From Aliagarivorans taiwanensis DSM 22990 (GTDB taxonomy: Bacteria; Pseudomonadota; Gammaproteobacteria; Enterobacterales; Celerinatantimonadaceae), in assembly GCF_000429505.1 (NCBI RefSeq), contig NZ_AUBZ01000034.1, positions 1 through 57,366 of the forward strand: a stretch of 57,366 bases of DNA. The letters are read 5' to 3'. This document shows, piece after piece, positions 25,388 through 34,209 of the stretch (within the stretch, counting starts at the first letter, position 1; each line of letters opens with the position of its first letter). A program made the translations under genes and the position numbers. The notes under the pieces are model-generated. The model was not told the DNA's origin and did not search any database. It was given only the letters and a program-made list of their open reading frames with translations.

Positions 25388-26437
25388 TCAGCTTATCTGT
25401 GGTCGCAAGCCGGTCGTGTAACCTGGGTTGTCTGCAATCATCCTTCTGATTAAGTCAAAGTTGTCGTCCTGACAAAACAGGTATTGTTCGGCCCAGGTGA
25501 CTTGCAGGTGATTAAGGAAGATGGCGTTTTCCTTAGAGCAGGGAACCGGAGTGCCGTCGAGGTGGGCCTTGGCATGCTCGATGATTTCGCGCGGGCTGCG
25601 CTCGAGGTGGCGGATCAGGTGGGTGTTGGTGGCGACAATGTGTTGGAGATGTCTTCGGGCTTCCAGTGCTTTATCGCGGATGGTCGGGCAGTAGAAGGCG
25701 AGGGTGAGGGTCGAGGATAGGGGAAGGTGGATCTGAATACCGGGCACAGCCAAGCCAATGTTGCCATAGGGGCCAAAGTCGTTGCTATTATGCATCGTAA
25801 TGGGGTTGTCGGAGATGTAGAACGCTGTGCTGGTGGGGTTTTGAATCAATACCCATGATTTATCCAGAAAGTGCCTGGCATGCTCGGCCTGTGACAGGAT
25901 GGACTGTAGAAAGAAGTTCTTGAGTTCGGCCTGTTGGTCGCTGTTCTCGCCGGTGCTGCTGCCCAAGATGGCTGGGATATCCTCGGCGGCTGCGCCGATG
26001 GCTGCCAGTTTGTCCTGTAATGATCTGTGAAATGTCTCAATGGTTACCAGGTTTGCAAAGGTTCGTGAGCGCTGAACAGCGGCAAATACCGCCAATTGGA
26101 TCCGCTCGTTGTCGGTGAGGTTGGTAAGACACTGCTCCTGAATAATCTTGCGGATGACCTCCGATGCCTGGGACTCGATTTGCCCGAGCAAAGGCTCCAG
26201 GCTCCAACGTTGGGGGTGATCTTCAAGGTTGTAAAATGTTCTTCGTGTGGTGGCGTCATTCACGGATTGACGAAACGAGCGCCCGCTTTGTTTATCAAAG
26301 GTGAATAGTTGCCTTGGTCCCCTGCGTCTATCCTCTGCAAAGTTATGTAATAGAAAGCGCGGCACGGTGTGTTGCCTGCGCACGTCGGTGGTGAGATCGG
26401 TAAGGTTGAAGTTGAATGGCGGCGTCGCGTCAGGCAT
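25388..26437 (-). CDS. DUF4238 family protein
   Basis: The 349-aa protein begins with the DUF4238 signature RRQHTVPRFLLHNFA (about residues 19-33), followed by LFTFDKQSG, the central NPTSTAFYISDNPITMHN (about 205-222) and a run that ends in NHLQVTWAEQYLFC. DUF4238 proteins are often found in bacterial accessory and defence islands; a nuclease function has been suggested but not shown to my knowledge. The gene starts a minus-strand accessory block and stands alone, with about 140 bp to its upstream neighbour. Confidence 0.75.
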   Translation of the reverse strand: MPDATPPFNFNLTDLTTDVRRQHTVPRFLLHNFAEDRRRGPRQLFTFDKQSGRSFRQSVNDATTRRTFYNLEDHPQRWSLEPLLGQIESQASEVIRKIIQEQCLTNLTDNERIQLAVFAAVQRSRTFANLVTIETFHRSLQDKLAAIGAAAEDIPAILGSSTGENSDQQAELKNFFLQSILSQAEHARHFLDKSWVLIQNPTSTAFYISDNPITMHNSNDFGPYGNIGLAVPGIQIHLPLSSTLTLAFYCPTIRDKALEARRHLQHIVATNTHLIRHLERSPREIIEHAKAHLDGTPVPCSKENAIFLNHLQVTWAEQYLFCQDDNFDLIRRMIADNPGYTTGLRPQIS

Positions 26438-26575
26438 ATCGGGCTCACTATAGGCGTGTAAATGAGCGCTATGTTAACACCATAGGGCGATAGATTACTC
26501 TTGGCGAATGGCGCGAAGTAAGTCCCAATACCATACAGTCTGGTGACTCCCTACGCTGATCTTGTTGCGCAGTCC

Positions 26576-27328
26576 TCAGTATTCTGCCGGTGTTTTTGGT
26601 GGCACGGCCAGCACCAAGCTTTCAAAGTGCCCATTAAACGACAGTTCTGTCGGGATATCAGCATTCTCTGCGTCGGTGACCATCGCTGCTGAGCTCGCTC
26701 CCCAGATGCATGCGCCATCATCTCGTACCCGTTGGTCGGTTGCCAAGCATAGGTATGAAAGTTGGTGCTGATCTTGTTTTAGGATATGTACGTTATCAGG
26801 ATACCAATTAAACGTGCCGGCCGCCCAAAGTAGTGCGCCTGGGAGCGTTTGCTGGTTATCGGACACCAGCGCAAAGCCTGAGCTCACGATCAGCTGGTAG
26901 ACGCGGCGTGCTATCCCTGAGGCTTGATACTCGGGATCGACATAAGCGCCGCAAATCTGCTTGCCCGGTGCTTCGCTACTAATGAGTGGGATAGGGACAA
27001 TGCAGCGCTTGTAGGCGAAGCGTGCCACGACATCGCTTCGGGGGAGAGCGTCCAGATCTTCACCGGTTTGCCGTTCGAACTCGATAAATGCGTCGGTGTC
27101 ACAGTCGGCGGCGATATCATCGAGTAATTGCTCATGCCAATCTTCCAGCATTACCCGAGTCACTGCGTAATAACCGGTATAGAACACGTTACCCGGTAAA
27201 AAATACTCGTCTATCTGGTACAGCACTCCGCGCTCCAACACGCGCCAGCGCTCGTTGTGCGTCTTCAGGCCCTCAGGTTGAGAGTCCAGCTGCTTGTGAT
27301 ACGGGTCTTCGAGAACGATCGGTGCCAT
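26576..27328 (-). CDS. GNAT-like acetyltransferase fold protein
   Basis: The 250-aa protein contains GAYVDPEYQASGIARRVYQLIV (near residue 130), which follows the GNAT motif A pattern (strand, then Q/R-x-x-G-x-A/G, then helix) that binds acetyl-CoA. The flanking domains are unknown; the N-terminus starts LEDPYHKQLDSQPEG. Substrate unknown. Upstream, a TATAAT (near 27370, minus strand) and a TGTA-rich palindrome (TGTATATATGTACA) could be its promoter and operator. Confidence 0.6.
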   Translation of the reverse strand: MAPIVLEDPYHKQLDSQPEGLKTHNERWRVLERGVLYQIDEYFLPGNVFYTGYYAVTRVMLEDWHEQLLDDIAADCDTDAFIEFERQTGEDLDALPRSDVVARFAYKRCIVPIPLISSEAPGKQICGAYVDPEYQASGIARRVYQLIVSSGFALVSDNQQTLPGALLWAAGTFNWYPDNVHILKQDQHQLSYLCLATDQRVRDDGACIWGASSAAMVTDAENADIPTELSFNGHFESLVLAVPPKTPAEY

Positions 27329-27418
27329 CTATAAACGGGGCCTTGTACATATATACAGGCTCCAATTATACAGAGTAAGTTATTACTAGGCTAGCGTGCA
27401 AAAAATGCCTGGTATCGC

Positions 27419-27745
27419 TTAATGTGCGACGCAGGTGGTATCCTTAACGATGTGATCGGTCGTCTGGTTTAACAGCGCCGGTTGATCATTAAACAGTGGC
27501 GATTTGACGACTGTGCGCAGTTTGCTGTGCTCATACAGAAACTCTGCAACCACTGGGATGCGGGCAAAGCGCTGGTTGGCATCCAGATCTTTAGTGCGAA
27601 GTAGGATGTAGTGAGGGCGGTCTTTACGGCAAGCCAGTTTACACAGATACATGGACTCGTCGGTATCCTTTGATAGGAACCGAGACACCAGTTCAGTGCT
27701 TCGCTGGAAAAATACAGCCGGGCGCGTGCGCGCGTTTGCTGACAT
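27419..27745 (-). CDS. Unknown 108-aa protein
   Basis: Not recognised. Basic, with three cysteines; no clear zinc-binding pairs. The ATG has a weak site. It lies between the GNAT-like and HEPN-like genes on the same strand and belongs to the accessory block by position only. Confidence 0.5.
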   Translation of the reverse strand: MSANARTRPAVFFQRSTELVSRFLSKDTDESMYLCKLACRKDRPHYILLRTKDLDANQRFARIPVVAEFLYEHSKLRTVVKSPLFNDQPALLNQTTDHIVKDTTCVAH

Positions 27746-27944
27746 GACCGTTCACCCCAAGTTAGATCATAATAGTGCTTTGCTATGGGCGGAAAGCTAA
27801 GAGAGCTTGCCCTTAACCGATACTTATAGAGATATCGTGGTTATCTGTCAATAACTACTAGGTATTTGCGCATCGGAATGGTGGTTCGAATGTGTAAAGT
27901 AGACTATTGCCCGAGATGTCATGCTGGTGACCAGGTCATGAAGC

Positions 27945-28652
27945 TTATGTCGAGTCTGTTGATAGGGCCGCAATGAACGTAATGACTTGCTCCTGGAGTG
28001 CATCGAACAAGTGGTCTATCTCTTTTACGTATTCCGGTGCAAACAACGGGGTGATCTGCAACGTATCCCCTTGCTTACCTTCGAACCATGTGGGGTGTTT
28101 ACCAATGGTCGATGCGAGGGCCGCGGTGGTAATCTCGTGATGATTGTGGGTGATGTGGTTGCGCACCTGCTGTACATCCATAACGATATTGCGACTGTGG
28201 GCGATTCCACTTAGCTCGAACTGCGCTACTTTGGTTAAATAGCTTAGACCTCGCTTTATACCTTTGTTCGTTTTGAATTCCTCAAGGGGCGTGCTGTCGC
28301 GCCCGGCCAGTTTATGTGTCTCGGCAATCAGGCGGCAAAGCCCGAACAAGGATCTCTCCAGCTGACTTTGTAATGCGGTTAGCAGTGCGCGCTGGTGGAT
28401 TTCTTCCATCTGTATTCGGTCGACAATGTCATGGCTGTAGCTTTCAGCGGTCCATTGGCGCTCTTCTTCATCTTCTATGGTTGCCACGCGAGTGTGCTGC
28501 TCTTCCACCAGCGAGTTGATGGCATCATCCCACATGGTATTGACCGTTTGGTGCAGTCGCTTGAGTTGCCGGAAATGCCCCTTTTGTAGGTGGCAAAAGG
28601 TGAGCAAGCCGGTTTCGTAATGGTCAATTCCATTGGAGTCAGTCAAGGGCAT
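27945..28652 (-). CDS. HEPN-like protein
   Basis: The 235-aa, fully helical protein has VRNHITHNH near residue 163, matching the R-x4-6-H motif with a following Asn that marks HEPN domains, which often are RNases in toxin-antitoxin, abortive infection and other defence systems. No partner nucleotidyltransferase is adjacent, so a role as a stand-alone toxin or effector is a guess. The motif is short and the family assignment is not certain. Confidence 0.5.
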   Translation of the reverse strand: MPLTDSNGIDHYETGLLTFCHLQKGHFRQLKRLHQTVNTMWDDAINSLVEEQHTRVATIEDEEERQWTAESYSHDIVDRIQMEEIHQRALLTALQSQLERSLFGLCRLIAETHKLAGRDSTPLEEFKTNKGIKRGLSYLTKVAQFELSGIAHSRNIVMDVQQVRNHITHNHHEITTAALASTIGKHPTWFEGKQGDTLQITPLFAPEYVKEIDHLFDALQEQVITFIAALSTDST

Positions 28653-28898
28653 GGTCGGGCCTGGGTAATCATGAGATGTGAATTATGTGTTGGGGCCATT
28701 AAAGTCGCTCAATCGTCTCTAAGATGACCTGTTTTGCTTGTTTTGCCAAGTGGGCTCGTTGATCAGCTTGGGGAGGGCTGCGGTACGTGGGGCGCTTTGT
28801 CTCAGCGTTGTGCTAATTTCTGCACACAGGCTCGTGGGGAAGTGGAATATCAGCCCCGCGACCCGGTGGGCAGCGAGGCGTTGATTTTGGCAGGTTCG
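28653..28898. other. Gap without convincing gene
   Basis: About 245 bp between two minus-strand genes. A plus-strand ORF (TTG start) spans part of it but overlaps the next gene's coding region and lacks a ribosome site. No repeat or terminator stands out. Confidence 0.3.
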
Positions 28899-29165
28899 CT
28901 ATGTCTCTACGAAGGCGATCAGGCATTCGTCTAGCGTCAGCCCTTGGCGCTTTAGGTCTTCCAGCTGCTCTATCAGGCTTGGGGTGGGCGGCGGCAAGAG
29001 TTCAACGGTTTCCATAAAATTACCGTCCTCGTCATGGACCGTGAAGGTCAATGCGTGCGTCTCTGGTGATTGAAGTTCTCGAGCGAACTGCGCGGCCTGG
29101 TGTGGTGTCGTGGCGTCATCAATATCAACTTCCCAGCGGACGATACAGGGGCGATTGTTGCTCAT
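28899..29165 (-). CDS. Unknown 88-aa protein
   Basis: Not recognised. The start is the ATG at 29165, which overlaps the stop of the upstream gene (ATGA); the longer frame upstream is a shadow of that gene. The C-terminal helix LEDLKRQGLTLDECLIAF resembles part of the 171-aa protein at 20304-20819. It is last in a four-gene minus-strand operon behind a motif B promoter. Confidence 0.6.
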   Translation of the reverse strand: MSNNRPCIVRWEVDIDDATTPHQAAQFARELQSPETHALTFTVHDEDGNFMETVELLPPPTPSLIEQLEDLKRQGLTLDECLIAFVET

Positions 29166-29848
29166 TGGTCCCGCTCCTTCTGCGTTAGCAGTATGACGTT
29201 TAGTTTGGCGAGTTGCTCGCTCTCGGTAGTGGCTGCCCAATCTTTTAGGCCGTTTAGCGACAGGGCGTGCACATCCCATGCGTGGTCGCGTTGGTCGATG
29301 ACATAGCGGTGGCCATAGTGCGCTATGGCGTCTAAAAGCTTGGTGATGCGATTGTCGTCGGGGGAGGCTCTGTCTCGTAACATCGTTGAGAGCGCCACCA
29401 GCTCGGGTATGGTCGATAACGCGAGGTGAGGCAGGGTATTAATCGCGCTCACTATCGCGGGGAGCTCCGTTTGGTGTTCGTAGTTTTGAAGGCGGCGAGT
29501 GAATTCAGCGATGTTGCGCCATGCTGTTTCGTTCAATACTGATGCTGCGGAGGCCACCTTGAACTCTTCGACAGTAGCGACGTGGTCGCAGTGTAGGCAG
29601 ATGATCTTACTATTGTCATTGAACTCGCTGTCACTGGTAACGTCTTCGGTGCCGTCATCGTCATAGGTTGCCATAAAGCGAGTGGCGACCAGTTTGCCGT
29701 CGTTCAGAGCGTTCATTACCTGGCTTTGGGTCATTGCTAGCGTGGTTGGTGTCGCAGGCACGCCGAGTACTTCAATTCGCATCGGGGCCAGGCTGTGACA
29801 TTTAGGGCAGCGAAGGCCTTGTAGGCAATTGGTATTGTGATAGCGCAT
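29162..29848 (-). CDS. Zinc-ribbon protein, paralogue of the 196-aa protein at 15811
   Basis: The 228-aa protein has two cysteine pairs, CPKC (about residue 14) and CLHC (about residue 84), that could form a zinc ribbon split by a long insert. The C-terminal half is related to the protein at 15811-16401 (both share a helical LPELAA/IPELVA-type segment and a late DWxAT motif), but that one lacks the cysteines. Coupled to the downstream gene by an ATGA overlap. Function unknown. Confidence 0.6.
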   Translation of the reverse strand: MRYHNTNCLQGLRCPKCHSLAPMRIEVLGVPATPTTLAMTQSQVMNALNDGKLVATRFMATYDDDGTEDVTSDSEFNDNSKIICLHCDHVATVEEFKVASAASVLNETAWRNIAEFTRRLQNYEHQTELPAIVSAINTLPHLALSTIPELVALSTMLRDRASPDDNRITKLLDAIAHYGHRYVIDQRDHAWDVHALSLNGLKDWAATTESEQLAKLNVILLTQKERDQ

Positions 29849-29861
29849 TCGTCGATTCCTT

Positions 29862-30389
29862 TTAATCTAGAGTGATTTCGGCGGTGGTGGAGACGGCAAT
29901 CGTGTGGTTGCAGTCGTCGCATTGAACGTGGGTACCACGGGGGTCGCGGTCACAGTCGACGGTGTTATGGCAGTTCGGGCAGGTAATGGTGATCGCACCC
30001 GCCTGAATATCGGTCGCTTGCAGTGATGTGGGTGTTGTTGTGCCGGGGCTGTCTTCATAGGCGGTTGGTGGCAGTTCGCCATTATGCAATGTGAACAACT
30101 GTTCCGCTTGCTGCTCTGTCTCTTCAGATGTAATCGATTCGATGTTCTCGCCTCGGTCTTCTTGAGCTTGTCGTGCCAACGCCATCCATGACATCCATTG
30201 ATCACCCTGTAAGTCGTCAAATGTGACGGTCTCTTGGATCTTAATCTCACAGTCATCGGTCAGAAAATCGGTCAGGCGTTCGTGCAGAATGCCGTACTCA
30301 TCGGCATCAAAAGAAACACCGGCCTGTTTAAGCGTATCTAGTGCAGCGTTAAGGGCTTTATCAACCAGGGACCCAGTTATAATCATCAT
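29862..30389 (-). CDS. Protein with a C-terminal zinc ribbon
   Basis: The 175-aa protein has a helical acidic N-terminus and a C-terminal zinc ribbon: CPNC (about residue 135) and CDDC (about residue 158). Such ribbons bind nucleic acids or act as structural modules. Its ATG overlaps the stop of the upstream gene by one base. Function not known. Confidence 0.6.
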   Translation of the reverse strand: MMIITGSLVDKALNAALDTLKQAGVSFDADEYGILHERLTDFLTDDCEIKIQETVTFDDLQGDQWMSWMALARQAQEDRGENIESITSEETEQQAEQLFTLHNGELPPTAYEDSPGTTTPTSLQATDIQAGAITITCPNCHNTVDCDRDPRGTHVQCDDCNHTIAVSTTAEITLD

Positions 30390-30871
30390 TATGCCTCCAT
30401 GCCTGATTCTGAGGGGGTAATCGCAGCGGCACCCTGTTTGGCGATCAGTACAGCCAGTGCAACGGCTCTCATCATGCGAATTTGCTCCTGAGTGACAGAT
30501 TGCTGCCCGTCATAATTTTCATCTTCGAGTGTTCGCTGTTGCAGTGCGCCATCGTCTGTGCCCCAGTTAAACCCGAGCATGTCATAGGGTTCATACGCAC
30601 GGGTCAGTTGATGCTTGACGACCAAATCTGCACACAGCGCGCGCATTGCCAGTGAGCCGTCAAACAGATTCAGGGTGTCGTTTGCGTTAAGTTGGTATTC
30701 CGGTACTGCGAAAAACAGCTTTAGTTGCCCATTGTCGTTATAACAGGGCCATTCATTTAGCTGTGCGATGTGCGCCGTGATATCGAAATCAGTCATCTGC
30801 GATGTGGCCAGATAGACATCTCCACGGTCATTACGTTCAAAGGGAAGGCCGCTGGGCTTAAACTCTTTCAT
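30389..30871 (-). CDS. Unknown 160-aa protein, first gene of a motif B operon
   Basis: Not recognised. Soluble; the N-terminus contains VYLATSQMTDFDITAHI and a mid-region with two tryptophans. It is the first gene after a promoter with the GTGCG-N3-CGCAC operator and is coupled to the zinc-ribbon gene downstream. Confidence 0.6.
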   Translation of the reverse strand: MKEFKPSGLPFERNDRGDVYLATSQMTDFDITAHIAQLNEWPCYNDNGQLKLFFAVPEYQLNANDTLNLFDGSLAMRALCADLVVKHQLTRAYEPYDMLGFNWGTDDGALQQRTLEDENYDGQQSVTQEQIRMMRAVALAVLIAKQGAAAITPSESGMEA

Positions 30872-30902
30872 TTGTTTGTCCTATATATTGTATTGTTTAT
30901 TG

Positions 30903-30932
30903 ATTATGGTGCGGTTCGCACTACCGCGTCAA
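30903..30932 (-). promoter_or_regulatory. Motif B promoter with one operator
   Basis: On the minus strand: TTGACG (30932-30927), an 18-bp spacer, CATAAT (30908-30903). The palindrome GTGCG-GTT-CGCAC (30909-30921) fills most of the spacer. Same layout as the promoters near 36505, 37916, 41396 and 42560. Confidence 0.65.
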
Positions 30933-31051
30933 GGCTTAATTGTTCAATAACAATAAATATTTTTTTATGTGGTGGGTTGAATAGGTCGTCGGATTTTGTA
31001 CATTTAAGAAGAGAGGCGAGAAACGCCCTCATAAAAAATCAAATAAACAGT

Positions 31052-31228
31052 ATGATTATCAATTACAAATCCATCTCCGCTTTAACCGGCCTAATCGTGA
31101 CGCTGTCTGCGTCCTCAATCCTATTGCAAACAGCTGTCACGCTAGCGGCGGTCGCTGCCGTATTGGCTATGCTTGCAAAGGTGTTGCGAGAGGCGCGGTT
31201 ACTGGTAGGAGGCGGTAAGGAGAAATAA
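31052..31228 (+). CDS. Small hydrophobic protein, 58 aa
   Basis: Starting at ATG 31052, the product has a long hydrophobic stretch (about residues 8-45, SALTGLIVTLSASSILLQ and on) and a basic end (GGGKEK), like a small inner-membrane or holin-like protein. The ribosome site is weak. A strong terminator follows 13 bp after the stop, which supports it being a real transcript. Confidence 0.45.
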   Translation: MIINYKSISALTGLIVTLSASSILLQTAVTLAAVAAVLAMLAKVLREARLLVGGGKEK

Positions 31229-31240
31229 CCGCTAAGTTAA

Positions 31241-31266
31241 AGGGCTCGCCATCGAGCCCTTTATTT
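31241..31266. terminator. Intrinsic terminator between convergent genes
   Basis: AGGGCTCG / CGAGCCCT with a CCAT loop, followed by TTATTT on the plus strand. It separates the small membrane gene from the convergent methyltransferase gene. Confidence 0.7.
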
Positions 31267-31295
31267 CTAGGTGTTGTGGCGATGCGCGCAGGCAT

Positions 31296-32549
31296 TTACA
31301 TGGCAAGGGGTAGGTCGGCGGGATCGGCTTTATCAATTGTAATCAGGACGGTTTGAACATTCGTCCCTGACGTTTTGAATGCGCCAGCCTCGATTTCTTC
31401 CACGCAGGCCCCTTGGTCTTTCAGCCACTGGCGAAACGCGAGGTACTTACGCGTGGTCCCTGTCATCCATGATTGGCTTGCAAATGCCACCAGGCGGCCA
31501 CCGGGTTTTAGGTGGACTTGGAACATCTTCTTGATGTGATCGCAGTCTTGTCCACGGGTAAATGGTGGGTTCGCGATGATTTTGTCGAATGTTCCTAGCT
31601 CTTCGCCGCCTAATGCCATGAAGTCGGCTTCAATGGGGGTGTAGTGCTGCTCGCGAAGTGATTTGGCATTGTCGGCCATTAGTTCCACCACTGTGCCGTT
31701 TAGCGATATTGCGCGCGCTGCGTTTGCGAGTGCTCCTTGGCCTGCTGAGGGCTCTAGCCAGCTTTCCTCGGCGCTAAGTTGGAGCTTGTTGATTGCTTTT
31801 TGGACTAGCATTGCCGGGGTTGCAAAGAACTGAAAGGCTTTTTTGTCGTTTAGCTCCTCGCCTCTGAGAAGAGCGGATTTAATGTCGGCGGCATCTTTCC
31901 CGGTAAAGGTGAATGCGTTTTTGCCGTATTTGCCACCCGCTTTTTCTAGCAATGATTTAATTTGTGGGTAATGGTGCAATTTTGTCGCTGGCAGGCGCAG
32001 GCGTTCCCCGTCAGGGATCATCATTGCGAGCTCTTGAATCATCGTGTCTTGAGTGGGTGTTTTGCTGGTGGGTTCCACTGCAACAGGCGTGGGCGTCGTG
32101 GTGTCCTTGTTTGCGCGTTTGCAGTCCCAGAAAAAGCTATGAATATGGCGGAGCACGGAGACTTGTTCGGGGTGTAGTTTGTCTTTGCCGTCAACAAACC
32201 CTAGTGAAGCTAGATAATTCTTATGGTCTTTAATTCGGTGGCCGGTGGCCAGTGTCCCTTTATTATTGGTTAGCCAGTGGTAGTAATGCTGGCTGAAAAA
32301 TGGGGCTTGCGGATCGGCATCTGGCAGCTCGAAATACAGAGAAATAGGCTCATTGGTGTATACGCCAGCGATGCGAGATATGCGTTCCGAAAGGGGTAAG
32401 TTAGCGGGTTTGAATTTGCTGGTGGAATAGTCATTAACGGTTGTCGCAGTGGAGCCGCAGTCGTAGAGAAACTCTCTTTCCATGCCAGCGCTCAATTCAA
32501 GAGCTTTGAAGAACTCGCGGCGTGATGTTATAGCGGTAAAGTAATTCAT
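31296..32549 (-). CDS. N6-type DNA methyltransferase, phage/plasmid type
   Basis: The 417-aa protein has an N-terminal ~150-residue domain of unknown type, then a methyltransferase domain with FFATPAMLVQKAI, motif I WLEPSAGQGALANAA (about residues 264-278) and the catalytic ANPPFTRGQDCDHI (about residue 326). The pattern fits N6-adenine methyltransferases of phages and plasmids. It stands alone, so it is an orphan methyltransferase. A long AT-rich gap upstream contains its promoter. Confidence 0.8.
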   Translation of the reverse strand: MNYFTAITSRREFFKALELSAGMEREFLYDCGSTATTVNDYSTSKFKPANLPLSERISRIAGVYTNEPISLYFELPDADPQAPFFSQHYYHWLTNNKGTLATGHRIKDHKNYLASLGFVDGKDKLHPEQVSVLRHIHSFFWDCKRANKDTTTPTPVAVEPTSKTPTQDTMIQELAMMIPDGERLRLPATKLHHYPQIKSLLEKAGGKYGKNAFTFTGKDAADIKSALLRGEELNDKKAFQFFATPAMLVQKAINKLQLSAEESWLEPSAGQGALANAARAISLNGTVVELMADNAKSLREQHYTPIEADFMALGGEELGTFDKIIANPPFTRGQDCDHIKKMFQVHLKPGGRLVAFASQSWMTGTTRKYLAFRQWLKDQGACVEEIEAGAFKTSGTNVQTVLITIDKADPADLPLAM

Positions 32550-32708
32550 TGCGCATTATCCTTAACTGGTTTGTTGGGGGAGGGGTGTAAGATGTTGTTA
32601 AATATAAAAAATATATTTTCAAAGCGGATTGGGCGGGAATAAGCGGCTTGCAGGCGTGAGCTTTTAGGTGTACGATTTGATACATGTTGAGTAAAAAAGT
32701 GTATACCA

Positions 32709-33239
32709 ATGACGCGATCAGAACGCCTTGTATCCGCTATCGCACGCTCTGTCACGGCAGGGGGTGGGATTTATGCTGCGTTCGAGCTGGCGTTCCTGCT
32801 GGATGAGCGTCCGTCACCTGCATTCACAAAGTTCCTCGCTGACTGTGTTAAGCGGGGGGTGTTGCGGCGAGTCGCCAAGGGCCTATATGAGAGTGAGGTC
32901 ACCCCGGCCAGCCCGACACTGGCTCTTTATATGATCGTAAATAAGCTCCGGCCTGGCGTGTTGAATTACATTAGTCTTGAGAGCGAATTAAGTCACATCG
33001 GAGCGATTTCTCAAATTCCAATGGATCGTCTAACGGTGATGACCAAGGGGCGTAAAGGGACCTTCGACACCCACTATGGCTGCATTGAGTTTACTCATAC
33101 CAAGAAGCCCTTGGGCTCACTAGAGCATCGCCTCTACTTCGATGAGAGCGTGATGATGTTCCGGGCAACTGAGGCATTGGCGCGAGCCGATCTGATTAGC
33201 TGTCAACGGAATCGACATATGCTGGTGGCCAACGACTAA
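32709..33239 (+). CDS. abiEi: AbiEi-type antitoxin / regulator
   Basis: The 176-aa protein starts with a winged-helix region (LVSAIARSV through LRRVAKGLYES), as in AbiEi antitoxins, followed by LNYISLESELSHIGAI, a conserved element of that family. AbiEi represses its own operon and counteracts the AbiEii nucleotidyltransferase toxin. It is 12 bp upstream of the AbiEii-like gene. The ribosome site before ATG 32709 is weak. Confidence 0.8.
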   Translation: MTRSERLVSAIARSVTAGGGIYAAFELAFLLDERPSPAFTKFLADCVKRGVLRRVAKGLYESEVTPASPTLALYMIVNKLRPGVLNYISLESELSHIGAISQIPMDRLTVMTKGRKGTFDTHYGCIEFTHTKKPLGSLEHRLYFDESVMMFRATEALARADLISCQRNRHMLVAND

Positions 33240-33251
33240 GGAGAGGTTGTT

Positions 33252-34157
33252 ATGTTAAAGCAGTACTTGGCGACGATTACATTGCAAAACCCAGAGCTCG
33301 GCGGAGCAGTGATGCCCGTGGTCGAAAAGGAGCTGCTTCATCACGATATTATGCATGTCATGATGAAGCAGGGGGCGCTTCAGGGCCTGACATTTATTGG
33401 TGGGACCTCTTTGCGTCTTTGCTATAACAGTTCTCGGCTATCAGAAGATCTCGATTTCAATGGTGGCCATAACTTTAAGCCTGCTGATCTCGATGGCTTG
33501 GAGAACGACATTCAGGCCTATATTGAGAATAAATACGATACTCGGGTATCGGTATACAAACCCAACCCCGATAAGCAAGGTGACACCTCTTCTTGGAAGA
33601 TCAGCATTGAGAAAGAGGCTGGTCGCCCCGACTTGCCGCGGCAAAAAATGCACATTGATATCTGTGCGATCCCTTCGTTTGATATTCAGCGGCGTCCGCT
33701 CATTAATCACTACCGGGTGAACCTGCCAACGACCGGGCTGCTGGTACCGGTGCAAAGCCTCAGTGAGACCTACGTGGATAAGTTTATCGCGCTGGCTTAC
33801 CGTGCTCGGCGGATCAAACCACGTGATGTTTGGGACATCGCCTGGCTAAAACAGCAGGGTGTGTCCCTAAACGATTCGCTGCTGAGCAACAAGCTGGAGG
33901 CGCGAGGTAAGGCGCGCGCTGATTTTGTCGAAGCGTTATCGGTTCAGGTGGATAAGCTCACTGCGCAAGGTGGAGAGGAGCGCGACGATTTTATCAGCGA
34001 GATGACGCGGTTTGTTCCTACCGTAGTGAAATCGCGGACCTTGGATAACCCGGATTATTGGCCTTACGTTCAAAACCTCATTGCCGATGAGGCGAGGCCG
34101 TTGCTCAGTGATGCCGCTGAGGATCAAGACGACATGGAATTCAATATGGGGATGTAA
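33252..34157 (+). CDS. abiEii: AbiEii-type nucleotidyltransferase toxin
   Basis: The 301-aa protein contains the hallmark GGTSLRLCYNSSRLSEDLDF (about residues 56-75): GG-T/S and D-x-D of the nucleotidyltransferase active site. AbiEii-family enzymes add nucleotides to RNA (tRNA in studied cases) and cause bacteriostasis in phage abortive infection or plasmid stabilisation. With the upstream AbiEi it forms a complete type IV toxin-antitoxin module. AGGAGAGG site. Confidence 0.88.
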   Translation: MLKQYLATITLQNPELGGAVMPVVEKELLHHDIMHVMMKQGALQGLTFIGGTSLRLCYNSSRLSEDLDFNGGHNFKPADLDGLENDIQAYIENKYDTRVSVYKPNPDKQGDTSSWKISIEKEAGRPDLPRQKMHIDICAIPSFDIQRRPLINHYRVNLPTTGLLVPVQSLSETYVDKFIALAYRARRIKPRDVWDIAWLKQQGVSLNDSLLSNKLEARGKARADFVEALSVQVDKLTAQGGEERDDFISEMTRFVPTVVKSRTLDNPDYWPYVQNLIADEARPLLSDAAEDQDDMEFNMGM

Positions 34158-34209
34158 GCCGCCGGGCTCACGTTTCTTCAGTCAACCTGAGTGCACGCTA
34201 GGGAGTAGT

